64,000 bases of DNA, taken from positions 1,116,001-1,180,000 of the forward strand of contig JAGPYM010000004.1 of assembly GCA_020736575.1 (NCBI GenBank), given 5' to 3'. Each line of letters starts with the position of its first letter. Position 1 is the stretch's first letter. This document shows, one piece after another, positions 1 through 10,619 of this stretch. The stretch comes from Thelonectria olida (lineage: Eukaryota > Ascomycota > Sordariomycetes > Hypocreales > Nectriaceae). A program made the position numbers and the translations under genes. The notes below the pieces were generated by a model. The model was not told where the DNA came from, searched no databases, and was given only the letters and a program-made list of their open reading frames with translations.

Positions 1-682
1 TCGCGCGTGTTGTATTCCTTGAGCAGCTTGAGGGCCAAGAGCTCGCACACCTTTGCCCGAGTATGGCTAGTGCCTGCGTTGTTGGGATACAAGTGGCCTT
101 CCTTTGTGAATTGCAGACAGTTGGCCATGAGGGCGTACAGAGTTGCGCGAGAGTAGTGCTGGGCGCGAATCTGTTGTTGCATGGGCTTGACCAGGAATTG
201 GGAGACTTGGGGAGATCTCAGCTGATCCCATGATAGGGTCGTCTCGGTGCGAGTGGACACAATTATGCGAATTGCGTGAGTTATGCTGTATATGGGTAAA
301 GAATCTGTGTAGGTGGTTAGAAGTATTGCTCTCCGAGTGTCGGTTACAGGTATAACGAACCCAGATGGCTGGCAGAAAAGAGAGGGAGGACGGGCAAACC
401 GCCACGGCGGTTGTCTTCGTCGCCAATTCCGTCACCGTCACCGTCGTCGTCTTCGTCGGCTTCGTCATCAACATCACGGTCATGGAGGGACCTCGGGACT
501 GGACCGCCCTCCTCGTTGGAATCGTCAGCATCGTCGTCGTCGGCCTCTGTGAAATCGGCCGTGGCATGTCTCCGCAGAGTGTACTCGGGGTTTCGTATCG
601 GGGACCGGGAACCGTTGGTGGATTCGGGACGGCGGTTGACGCGGCGGGAGCCAGCCCTGGGTCGCAGCAGCGAGGAGAACAT
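1..682 (-). CDS. yvc1: YVC1-like vacuolar TRP/calcium-activated cation channel, N-terminal part (partial)
   Basis: This is the 5' part of a gene that runs off the left edge. Exon 1 is 682..361, the intron 360..305 (GT donor, CAG acceptor) and exon 2 304..1; the junction codon is the Asp of a Leu-Asp-Ser-Leu-Pro stretch. The N-terminus is basic and then strongly Asp/Glu-rich (about residues 50-90), typical of a cytosolic tail. Exon 2 carries the motif QVSQFLVKPMQQQIRAQHYS followed by an LxxLKLLxEY segment, which I recognise from fungal Yvc1 channels that release Ca2+ from the vacuole. The transmembrane and pore region lies outside the window. The ATG at 682 is chosen because the frame upstream continues only to a TTG at 736. 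The family call rests on remembered motif similarity, not on the channel core. Confidence 0.72.
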
Positions 683-3601
683 GGCGTTGAGTCGTTGTCG
701 TCTCCTTGGGGTTGGAGGGGATGTTCTCCTGAGCAAGCGTGCGGCCTCACAAAGTGTGTATCAGCGCGCCATCAGGGACCGAGACAGAGGGGTCGAGAGA
801 AAGGAGCGTGCAAGAGACGAGCTCTCGAAAAGAAAAGGACAAAACACGCAACAACAGCAACAAACTGTCGCAATGCAACTGGTTTATCGACAGGACAAAC
901 AACGAAAGAAGAGGAAGAAGAGAATGGAACCTAGGGAATGTCGTGGGCGTCGAGGCTTCGAGGCTCGAGTGGGATCCAAGGAGCAGAGACGGGAGCCAAA
1001 GAGGGAGACGGGAGGCTAAGGCACAGCGGCTAGAGACGAAAGGGACGGCGCTGGACGGAGGGCCTCTGCACTGTCGTAGGGCCTACGGCGCTAGAGCGAT
1101 AGTGGCCGGCACGGTGTAACGCCAGTGGACAGGGGATGGGGTTCAGGGCTCCGTTGCTCGCTTCCCTACTCGCCTAGGTGAGGCTTGGTGCGAGTGCCGC
1201 CCCCCCCTCGCGAACTGTCGACTGACGCACCGCTGCACTAAATTACTGCAGGCGCCGGGCAGCTTCCAATGTGGAGAGAACTGGGACCGCGAAGAGGGCA
1301 TGACGAGTGTTGAGACGGACGGGAACATCCTTGAAGTGGCCGATGAGCAGATGCAGAACATGAAGCCGGTCGCGCGTCTACCGCCGTTCATGGCACAGGG
1401 CGGGCGGGAGCTGTCTCGAATCTCACGTAAAAGTTCCGGCGTTGCGCAACAGTTGGACGAGGAGTTGTTTGTGTTTGTAGGTTGTTTAACCATTTCCATT
1501 TTCAGGTGTCATTCTGGAGGCGTTGGTTATGTTGTCATGGCCATCGCTCATCGCCGAAGAGATCCATGATGCTAGCGACTGGTGCGAGGTGGAGCCAATA
1601 GGTAAATTAAGCAGTCCATCTCATGAAAATAAACCGGGCAGCTAATCAAGTGTCTTCCATTCGTGAAACTTGTGTGTGTCTGCGTGATGAGAAAAAAAAA
1701 TCCGCGTCGGTCCAAGAGAAAATGTGTGCCCTCGATAAGAGAGGCGATGATGTTGAGTGGTGGTGGCGCGGGTGAGCTCGAGCAGAAGCTGCACCGACAA
1801 TGCAGAAACACCAGGTCCGCGGTTGGTGGTTGGTGGAGGAGAGAATGTTCCCAGGATTGGATTGCCCGTGCGCCGCAAGGATGGGCAGGGGCTCATGAAG
1901 GGTATTTCAAGGCCGACGTCAACTTGCAGACAGCCTCTACGGGCCACCGAGTGAAGGCAGTGTCAAGACATTGTCTGTTCTACACCTCTATTCGTATGAC
2001 CACAGCGAACCGGTTTGTATCACGACACAACAAAAAATAACGAACTACACACATTGGTGTCTCCAGATCAATATGTTTGACACCATGATAACCCAGCCAT
2101 GCAACCCAAGCCCCCTGCCCCGACCCGCTCCCCCCTCAGCTTTCTGGGCTGTCCTGTGGTTGATGGTGGTGAAGACGAGAAGCGACCCTCCCCTCTCTCC
2201 ATGATCCCATGATCAACACGACCAGAAGATAAGGCCAGGCCTGCATGCTGCAAGTACTTGGACCAGATGGGCATCCCCAGTTTCATTCTCATCCCGCCTC
2301 ACTTGTCCGCTCTGACCAGTTCGGCATCGAAAGAGAGGGCAAAATGGGCGATTGACAATTGACAATTTCATCTTCAAATCTGGCGAGGTAAAACCAGGTC
2401 AATACAAAGCACGCACCAAACCAAAAACATCGACAAGGAATCATGAAGGGGACTTTTGGATCCCTCCGCCAAACAAACCCCATCTCGCTCGTCTCGTACG
2501 CGCACAATGGAACGCATTCTGCATTCTGCACTGCGCTGCGCTGCAACTAGCACTCGCCTTGCACGCACATTGCATCCATGCACTGCACATGGATGCCTCA
2601 CAGATCGCGACCACCATCCCCAACCCATTATCCCCGCCTTTTCTCAAGGCGGTCTGTCTCGCATTTCATCGCCTTGACCCTGTTTTTCTGGCATGTGCCC
2701 GCTGTTCGCATCATCTCTTGGACCAATATCATGGCGATATCTTCGCAGGACCCCCAACTATCACCCACCCACACACACGCACCTAACAAGAAGCTAACTA
2801 AGAAATGCTTCGGTTTCTCACCAAGGCTAGTGTCCTTCTCGTCGGGTCTGCCGAAGCAGCAGAGCAGAACTGGGCCCGTCCGCTTTGGGTCGTGATGTAA
2901 TTCTTTCTTCCGAACATCTCGATGATGATGGGCAACCTGCGTCTCGACCATGTCAAAGACGCTGTCCCTGAGACTAGGTATTATTGGTGAGGCTGAAGCT
3001 AGCCTAGGTCTCAAGAGGAGATACGAGCTGCTCGCCAGGACAAGAACTATCTATCAGCTACACACCTGCGTTCATCCGCGGCTACATGTGAGACAAGTCC
3101 AGATGTATTCTACCGCTTATCGCGGCACGTTGATTTAAACATGGCCATCGTCCACTTATTCCTTACAAGACACGAATAAGAAGGACCTGCAGCTTCTTAA
3201 GCATCTGCTTGAGTAAGGTAGTTAGCTAAGACATGACCAGTTACAAGGTCTAGTGGAACGAGAACGTTGAGAGGAGTAACTGGACTGCCGATACCGGCAA
3301 CAAAGATGTGGTCACAAGATGCTACCGCACGACAAAACAATGCAAACGGGGGTTGGGAAAGAGAACAGAATGTGTGAACCTGGCAATTGAGAAAGACAAA
3401 TTGACTTTCTGCCGTTTCGGCTTTGGATCCCGAAGTCTTATCCCGCCGTCACGTGGCCGCGGAGAGAATGTAATCCGACTATCTACACTTCACCGGAATC
3501 CAATCCCGTTCTCCATCAAGGACCACCGCTAAGCCTATCACTCACTTGCATTATCAATTGCAACGTCCTCCATATAACGATTCTTGCATCAACTCACAGT
3601 G
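683..3601. other. Intergenic region, no supported gene
   Basis: About 2.9 kb separates the divergent YVC1 and Zn2Cys6 regulator genes. The open frames here are short, lack splice-consistent partners, and have composition unlike the neighbouring genes (Arg- and Ser-rich readings of GC-rich DNA). The left third is presumably YVC1 promoter and 5' UTR. No tRNA, repeat or transposon signature was seen. Confidence 0.5.
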
Positions 3602-6117
3602 ATGGACAATGAGAACAATGGCGATTCGCCTCAGTCAGCTACTACTCGTCAGCGCAAGAAAAAGACCCCGAATGCGTAAGTCTGGGGACAAAGATACTGA
3701 GCTTAGTTAACTAGCGTGCCGATCCTAATGTGCGCTGCAGGTGCATTGGATGTCGAAGTCGAAAGACTAGATGTTCAGGCCGAAATCCCTGTGAGAGGTG
3801 CATTGCCAGGAAAGAGTCGTGTGTCTTTGAGGAAAGGGAGAGAAAAGCCGCTGTGCCAGTGGAGTGAGCATGCGCCATGATGTGAAGTCCCCTTCTCAAA
3901 CAGAAGCTCACGGTTGGTGAAGCTATATCGATGGGTTGCTGAGCCGGATCAAGTCTCTTGAGTCCCGATTACACGAAGCCAGTGACTCGAGCGCCGCCAT
4001 CCCTGATTCTGGTCACGAGCTGGACGAGCAGACATTAGGGAGTTCCCCTGAGAATGGCTTACACCATCCACAAGACTTTGTAAGTGCTCCTACTGTCCAT
4101 ATAGAAGCGCTTTGGCCTAATTGACCAACCAACACAAGCGGCAGGAATCGGAGGACTTGACCAACACTCTAGTAGCCTCGGAACCACAGATTAAGGTGAA
4201 ACGTTACGGGCAACCGAGTATGCTTCCTCCCATCTCCCGCACAACCTCATGCTTACCCTTGTTTGTAGCGTATCTTGGCCATAGTTCGACTCTGTCCTTC
4301 AGTCGAAACGTGCGTAACCTCCTTCAGCGCTCTACCCCTGTAGCAGACCCAGGGAGCGCCTCGGTTGAGCGCGAGGATGTATCATACACCACTACGCTAC
4401 CGCCAATAAGATTGGATTTATCAAATATCCCTATGCCGCGTCTCCAATATGCCGAGTATTTGACCAGCACTGTCGTCATGCAGCTCGGACCTCTCTACTG
4501 TCTATTCGAGCAGGATGCCTTTCTTCAACGTCTGAGGGCATTCTATGATGAGCGCTCCAGGGGTTTGCCGCTGGAGTCAAGCCTATGGCACATACAAATG
4601 CTTCTAGTTCTTGCTTTCGGAAAGTCTATCCTCTCTAGGGAACACTCGGATATGGGTCCTTCGGGAATGGCGTACTTTACACGGGCTATGGAGGCGTTCC
4701 CTGATATTCGTCGACTATGCGAGAATCCACTTCTCTCAATTGAGATCCTCTGTCTTGCATCTCTGTTCATGCACGCAACTGATATGTTGCAGGAATCTTA
4801 CATCTTCGTGAGGCCCTCCACAGGGTGACTTATCTGCCAGGAACTGACCTCTTCTCTTTAGATAGGCCAAGCTCTGCGGGTTTCTGTGACCCAAGGGTTG
4901 AACCAGGCTTTCCCTGAGGCACTGAGGCCGCCCAACGTCGAGTATATGAGAAGATTGTGGTGGACTGTTTATTGTATCGATCGGAAGAGCGCCGCCTTAC
5001 TGGGCAACCCCTCTGTCATGAGGGATGAAGACATCTCCATCCCAATGCCTGCTATTAAACAAGGCGATGAATCACAAAATGCGTTTGCAATCCATGCGGC
5101 CCTGTCGTCGCATCTCGGAAAGATTCTTGATGGTATGTGTGTGCCCCAGTGCACATGAAGACACAGGCTGACCCGCAAATCAGTGATATATGGAATGCGC
5201 AGTCAGAGACAGGGCAAGTTTGTCACTGAAGTGCAAGCAATTTTGTCACGACTAGCCGAGACTTCTGTCGTTCTGGATGAACATCTGAGACTAGATCTTA
5301 GTCGCCCAAACCATCCGGTTTCTCGAGAAGCGGCTACTCTACATCTCCTCCTCCATCAGGTCAGTAGATGCTTCTCCACATTAGGCATGCTATTCACTGA
5401 TTGTCAATGGCGCAGTGTGTCATTCTTACCGTGAGGCCCGTGTTATTCTCTCTTCTAAAACCGGTCCTAAGTCTAGAGAGCAACGCCAAGCCATCGGCGT
5501 CTCCCTTTGAGTCTTTATTAAAGATGTGTGTCGAATCATCCATCCGCATACTCCAGATCATGTTTGCACTAAAGCAACAAACCATGTGTGGTGAGCAACG
5601 GCCCATATCTCAATGGATTTGACTAATAGAGTCAGATATCTTCCTGCCTTATGATATCGATGTACTCTTCTCCGCTGCTTTTGCCCTGATTTTGATTGAC
5701 ATAATCAGGCCGGCTAAAGAGCTGCTTTGGGACCTGCCTCAAGTCATTAGCCTCTTGGATGAGTTTGTCGCTCGGCACGTTGCCCCAGCCAGGACATACA
5801 AACTCGACCTCCTGCAGCTCATAGAGCTTCATGGGAAGGTCCGCGGTGTGGACGTAAACTCGGATCAGAGACTTACAGTTTCCTCTAGTCTAGAGCCCCA
5901 TCGCGATGCCTCAGGGGATGTCGCGTTGCAAAGTCTCCCGGACGGTATTTCGCCAGACCCAATTTGGTCGGCAGTTCGGGGCGGAGAGAACAACCTGGCC
6001 CCGATGCATACAGATACTATTATGTCAGTGATCCATGATCTAGGCATTGAGGGCGTAGATTTGTTTGATGGAGCCATGTTTGACGGAGCATGGATGATGG
6101 ATTTGGGTGACATGTAG
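3602..6117 (+). CDS. Zn2Cys6 fungal-specific transcription factor
   Basis: Nine exons join in frame to 689 residues: 3602-3675, 3741-3863, 3923-4079, 4145-4217, 4269-4807, 4862-5132, 5184-5359, 5416-5590 and 5636-6117. The binuclear zinc cluster is complete (Cys-x2-Cys-x6-Cys-x5-Cys-x2-Cys-x6-Cys, roughly residues 26-53) and is split by intron 1 just before its first Cys. A basic linker and a short heptad-like stretch follow (starting near residue 66, DGLLSRIKSLESRL). The middle carries the fungal_trans regulatory domain, with the family hallmarks TYLG.SS near its start, YIFIGQALR.S and RRLWWTVYCIDR. It should be a nuclear DNA-binding regulator; its targets cannot be read from sequence. The 51-nt intron at 4218-4268 keeps frame if retained, but removing it restores a PTYLGHSST motif. 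The gene looks intact. It is convergent with the secreted-peptide gene at 6355-6705. Confidence 0.9.
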
Positions 6118-6354
6118 GTGCACCGTTGGGCAATGCCAGGTCAAATTCAGATCAAACAAGGACGTTATGGACGAAGTACTGATGACAATTCCAAGTACAG
6201 TATCGAGTAGCTATCAGATGCATAAGGGGTTGTTTTAAAAATAACCGACCATGTCTCTTCGGCGATTGCCGTTTGGTGTAGGGGTTGGAGTGGCCACCGG
6301 AGGTACCGACGTGGTCAATGTCAACTTGCAATCGCAATCCCTAATTAACGGGTG

Positions 6355-6705
6355 TCAGTAATAAACCCTCCAATAGCAGCCGCTCCAACTCATAATTGCA
6401 GAAACGATGAAAATAATCGTATCTGTTCCCTTGGGGAAACAGACACCTGTTAGAAACAAACAACTTACTTTCCCTTGCACGATATATAAGTGGCTTTGCT
6501 GTTTTTGCACTGGGAGGAAACAGTCAGTATAACCAGCGATTTGAAAATCCAGCTCAAGGCGCAATGTGCTTACAGATTCCATACAGCCTGTGACCCCTCC
6601 TGGAAACGTACAAATATGATCGATGCCGGGGGCGTGTGCGGCCATTGCGATGGTCATAGGCATAACAAGGCCAAGAGTCGAAACGATTCCCTTCATGAAA
6701 TGCAT
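6355..6705 (-). CDS. Small secreted cysteine-rich peptide (defensin-like spacing, tentative)
   Basis: The ATG at 6705 opens a 44-codon exon (6705-6574) with a short charged start, a hydrophobic core and an Ala-Met-Ala-Ala-His cleavage-like region, i.e. a probable signal peptide of about 22 residues. Intron 1 is 6573-6510 (GTAAGC...CCCAG). Exon 2 is 6509-6469, followed by a clear GTAAGT donor. With an acceptor at 6389, exon 3 is 6388-6355 and the product is 68 residues. The mature part would then have Cys spaced C-x8-C-x3-C-x9-C-x6-C-x-Trp. This resembles the six-Cys CS-alpha-beta defensin pattern with the last Cys replaced by Trp. The 3' acceptor is uncertain: others at 6423 or 6430 give different tails, and an unspliced read stops just after exon 2. 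A TATA-like CATAAAGA lies at 6793-6800. The function is unknown; the defensin resemblance is inference. Confidence 0.5.
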   Translation of the reverse strand: MHFMKGIVSTLGLVMPMTIAMAAHAPGIDHICTFPGGVTGCMESVSTLRLELDFQIAGYTDCFLPVQKQQSHLYIVQGKVSCLFLTGVCFPKGTDTIIFIVSAIMSWSGCYWRVYY

Positions 6706-7407
6706 TGTGGCAATGATGTATGGATTCGGGGCTCGAACAAAGGCTTGTTGGACTTGGCTCTGAAGGAAAGAGATGAGAGGTGGAGGGCGTGCTCTTTATG
6801 TGTACTCGAGGACCTTTTCTGCATAGCAGCCACTCGAGATCGACCGGAATGCTTCATCAGGATGGAATGTTTGAATCAGCCCTGCAGTCAGCGGAAAGGA
6901 ATAATTTTCCAATCTTTCCAAGTTGGGTGGATGTATTTACGTGACATTTATGTAACAAGTTCCAGCTCAACTGAATAAGACGAGGGTAAACAACTAACGT
7001 TGAACTATAAAGACGGCCATATTACACAACGAGGAATAAGATTCCGAAAGCAGTATTCGTATATCTGGGCAAAGACTAACATGCTTCCCTCGAGCATTCC
7101 CATGAGGTCCTTCTTTCTCTCGAGGCCGTCACCAAGAAGTGCCGGAAATAACTACAAAGTGACGGAGACACGGAAAGCTTTCAACGGCAAACAGCTTTGG
7201 TTAGCTCGTGGCATTTCCCGCATGTTATTTAAGCTTAATGAAGTGAAACTTGACAGTGCCACCTCCAACATTCCTCACATCGCTCGAGCTGACAAGGTCG
7301 CACGCTGCCACATAGCACATTTTACTCCAGCTGAAGCGAATCACATTCCGGTTGCAACCCCAAGTTTACAACATATTTCGACAAATCCACTGAGCTAGCC
7401 GGTTACT
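6706..7407. other. Intergenic region between two minus-strand genes
   Basis: About 700 bp contain the promoter of the peptide gene and the 3' region of the YCII-family gene. A 132-codon open frame on the plus strand (7000-7398) has no homology I recognise and no splice structure, so it is not called. Confidence 0.45.
6793..6800 (-). promoter_or_regulatory. TATA-like box upstream of secreted-peptide gene
   Basis: On the minus strand the sequence reads CATAAAGA, about 90 nt upstream of the ATG at 6705. That leaves room for a start site about 30 nt downstream and a 5' UTR of about 60 nt. It supports the small gene being real, but the match is short. Confidence 0.3.
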
Positions 7408-8008
7408 TCACTTCGAAAGAGGCTCACGAACGGCCGCGACGTACTAAAACCATGACAAGTGGTGGTCAAACTCGGTCCTCGCCATTGTCAATGATAGCAT
7501 GGCACATACCGGAAGTATCTGGACCTTTTCAAGATCCCACACGCCGCTGGTGGCGTAAATGTCCTTTTCGATGATTTTTCGAACTTCGGCCTCGTCCTCT
7601 CCAGTGTAAACGACGACGCTGCCGCGGAACAAGGCGGGCTCTCCGTCTCCGGGATGCTTCTCGAAAATGGCACCTTTTTTGGCGAAAATCAGTACTTATT
7701 CAGACGTAACTGCGCTTGGTTTAGAGAACTTGCCACCGGCTGGGAGTTTCCCAGAAGCAATCAGAGGCTTGATGCCCTCATAATGACCTCTTCTTACTGT
7801 TAATAACTATAGAGAAGCCCTCGCCCGCTAGAGCAACAACTTACGCCTTTACCGTCTTTCGAAGCTCGAGAACATTGGGTCGGTCGGGGAGAATGCAGAG
7901 AAACTCCTTCTTCTGAGTTCCGGTCGCCATTGTGCGGCGGCCTACACGGGAGGCAGAAAGCGCAAGTTTTGACGGTTGGAAAGTAGAGCGAAGCATTGGG
8001 GCGTTCAT
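7408..8008 (-). CDS. YCII-related domain protein, predicted mitochondrial
   Basis: Four exons give 140 residues: 8008-7845, 7792-7734, 7673-7510 and 7443-7408. The YCII core is recognisable: a beta strand ending FLCILPDRP, then GHYEGIKPLIASGKLPAGG, DGEPALF.GSVVVYTGEDEAEV and KDIYATSGVWDLEKVQILP. YCII proteins are small alpha/beta-barrel dimers related to YciI; most fungal members have no assigned reaction. Intron 2 (7733-7674) has a GC donor (GCAAGT) rather than GT, and removing it restores the conserved Gly-Gly-Ala junction. The first in-frame ATG gives a 26-residue Arg/Ser/Leu-rich extension (with SRVGRRTM) before a second ATG at 7930, which looks like a mitochondrial presequence. The gene is divergent from the RidA-family gene at 8389. 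Confidence 0.85.
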
Positions 8009-8388
8009 TGCGACTTTGACGGGGTTTGGTGTTTGAGATGGGTAAATTCGATTGAGAAGGGTTCTTACTTTATACCAATAAGCGTACCTTGTAGTTACTG
8101 GGCTCCCTCGTTATTCGGCTGCTGATTCCAAGCCGGCTATTGCAACTATCTCGGGCCCGGATGTCGATTCCGTTCATATGGAACGGGATGTTTATTTGCT
8201 AACGCATGCCCAACGGGATGTGTTTCCGGGATCCCATTCCAGAGTGCCTATTTAAGGAGGATAACTACATGTCGCCGACTATTTCTTTAAGAATAGAATA
8301 GTGTTATGTTATGTTCAGCTGTTGTCGTTACAATCGTCTTGCGTCACGTTAACCAATTCTTCACATTTCCACAACAAAGTCCACAACA
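8009..8388. promoter_or_regulatory. Shared divergent promoter of YCII and RidA-family genes
   Basis: Only 380 bp separate the two start codons, so the genes probably share regulatory DNA. A palindromic CATATG near 8177 and AT-rich flanks are visible. No specific factor site can be assigned with confidence. Confidence 0.5.
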
Positions 8389-8992
8389 ATGAGTCTTGCC
8401 CGCTTCTCAGTCATGCCCTCTGCCATTCGAGCAGCTCGTCCTTCACACGCCATTCGTCCCTCTGTGCGTTCGTTCTCAACTACCCTCCTCAACCACAGCC
8501 GCATGGAGGCAGTTTTCTCGCCAAAGGCTGTCACACGTAGGTTTACTGAATACGTTCCCAAAGAAACTCTGCCATCTCATCCTCCATTTGTCAATAGCAA
8601 TCGGCCCCTACTCGCAGGCCATCAAGGCCAACGGGATGGTCTATGTTTCAGGCCAGATTCCCGCAGAGACAACCGGCAAGCTTATCGAAGGCACCGTCGC
8701 GGAGAAGACGCACAAGATGTGCCAGAATGCCCGGGCCGTCCTCGAGGCCGCAGGTTCTAGCCTCGACAAGTCTGTCAAGATCACGGTATGTTCCGCCTCC
8801 TTTCAGTGAGAATGGTTAGTGGGCATTGTGCTGAGAGGCGACAAGGTCTACCTTAAAGATTTCGATGACTTCAAGGAAATGAACAATGTGTATGCTGAGT
8901 ATTTCCCGCATAAACCCGCCAGAAGCTGCTGTGAGGCGATGAGGCTCCCGGCTGGGGCGAGTATCGAGATGGACATTATTGCTCTGCAGTAG
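8389..8992 (+). CDS. RidA/YjgF/YER057c family enamine/imine deaminase, mitochondrial
   Basis: Three exons, 8389-8536, 8598-8785 and 8846-8992, give 160 residues. RidA proteins hydrolyse reactive 2-aminoacrylate-type enamine/imine intermediates made by PLP enzymes; the yeast mitochondrial member is Mmf1. The conserved features are present: IGPYSQAI, YVSGQIP, the KITVYLKDFDDF strand, YAEYFP, and the KPARSC loop whose Arg binds the substrate carboxylate. The first 40 or so residues are Arg/Ser/Ala-rich with no acidic residues up to the start of the domain, consistent with mitochondrial import. Family members without a presequence are about 125-130 residues, so the extra N-terminal length fits. 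The first intron falls immediately before the IGPYSQAI motif. Confidence 0.93.
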
Positions 8993-10619
8993 GGAAGGAT
9001 ATGTCCGGATAATGACTAGACGTTTTCAGCTCGAATGGTACCAGTTTAGAAAGACATGAGGTAGGCTCGTCCATCACTTTGCGATATCTTGTCCCGTCCT
9101 TCACCTCGCAAGCACCCTGGGGATGGATGCGTCAGCTACTGAGGCTTCCACAACACGACGCTGTGGCTACCCTAGACGCCTTGGTGTGTAGGCGTTGAAG
9201 AAAAAAAAATCACAGCCCAGGACGGGAGCCAGCCAACCAACCCAACACTTGCATGCGGAGACAGGGTTCCTGCATGATGCGCGTGGAGCCTCTTATCATT
9301 TTTGCCCCTGGATGTTTCTCACTTCTCAGCCGTGCAGTGGAAGAGGGCCAACAGCGCATGCAGCGGATGGCATCATGACGTGCAGATATCGAGCTCGTAG
9401 TTGGGGGACGCAAACGTCAGCTTCATTCCTTCCTCGACGATCTCAAAGCCAAGATACTACCGACGTACGAATCGTAGCTACTAAGCGGATAGCGAAGAGA
9501 TCGAAAGCATGACCACCCCCGTAGCACGGTACATCGTCGTATGAAGGAGCCAAACTCGACCGGGATCCATGACTCCCGCTAGAAAAGTCGAAAAGGAAAA
9601 GGCTGATGCCACCCGCCATCCATGGATCCGCGAAATGGCGGATTATGCCGTCCGAGCATGTTGAGCATGCCTGCTGCCATGTCATGCAAACCGGGTCTGC
9701 GGCCCCGAATATCGACGGGATGGGTACGATACATATTCAGCAACAGAAATCACAATGGAATCCAATCGCGAACCTCGATTCGCCGCCCCCTTTGATCACT
9801 GGACTGGACTCTTTGGCCCTTGGGTCCCTGACCGCTCTAAACGCGGACTAAAGCCGTGCCCCGGCCGGGCAGTCGTCCCCCGGCTCCGTAGCCCTGTGGA
9901 CACATCGAACCGGCACCTCTCAGTGGCCCATTGGCCGCCGGCTCATCAGTGGACACCCGCCTATGGACGGCCAAACCAGGGACCTGCAGCTGGATGCAGG
10001 CTCACTGGAACGGCGGGTAATTAGGTAGCGACGCCCCCGGCGAGCGCCAGCCGTCCACTGACTGGTCATCAGGGGACCGAATAGGCTCATCTTTTGAGTG
10101 ACCCCCTTGAATGTCCGAGTCTCCATTGCAGAAGCCCAGACGATGGAATATCCCCACAATCATTCTCTACCGACTTTATGCTCTTGACTCGTACTCGAGA
10201 GATCTGTCGAGAAAGCCTCTTTTTCTTCTCCATTATTCGATCTCTCGCCGTTACGTAGCAACCAATCTCTCCGTCTCCTTGTTGCTGCAGCTCGAATCCT
10301 CCCCGTACATCTCGAATCCCCGAGTCCGGAGAGCGCACCTGCTCCCCCCGTTTCAGCCTTCTCCGTCAGGACCACCCCCTCGATGCAATACCAATAGGCG
10401 CCTTCTCAACAGCCTGGCGACCTCGATTGAACCTCGATCCGACTTCGGCTTCACCCTCGTTGATGTGCCCAAGTTTTGAGCACGCGACATTGGACTAGCA
10501 CGCTCCGAGAGCGCCTCTGCGAGGGGATCTCTCCGTCAACCCTGGAGTGTGTCTGACATCCTTCGTTCCAGTCCCAATCTCAAAGATACAAAACCTCTCT
10601 ACACCACTGGGAGACAGGT
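8993..10619. other. Intergenic region including GYP5 promoter and leader
   Basis: No gene is supported in these 1.6 kb. The last 500 bp are pyrimidine-rich with several stop codons in each frame, as expected of a 5' UTR/promoter for the plus-strand gene that follows. The open frames of 60-122 codons here have no recognisable motifs. Confidence 0.45.

Noticed and set aside
313..1119. Overlapping plus-strand frames of 79-202 codons opposite the YVC1 first exon
   Set aside because: They are antisense readings of the acidic, GC-rich YVC1 N-terminus (Ser/Arg-rich low complexity); the minus strand has a splice-consistent conserved product.
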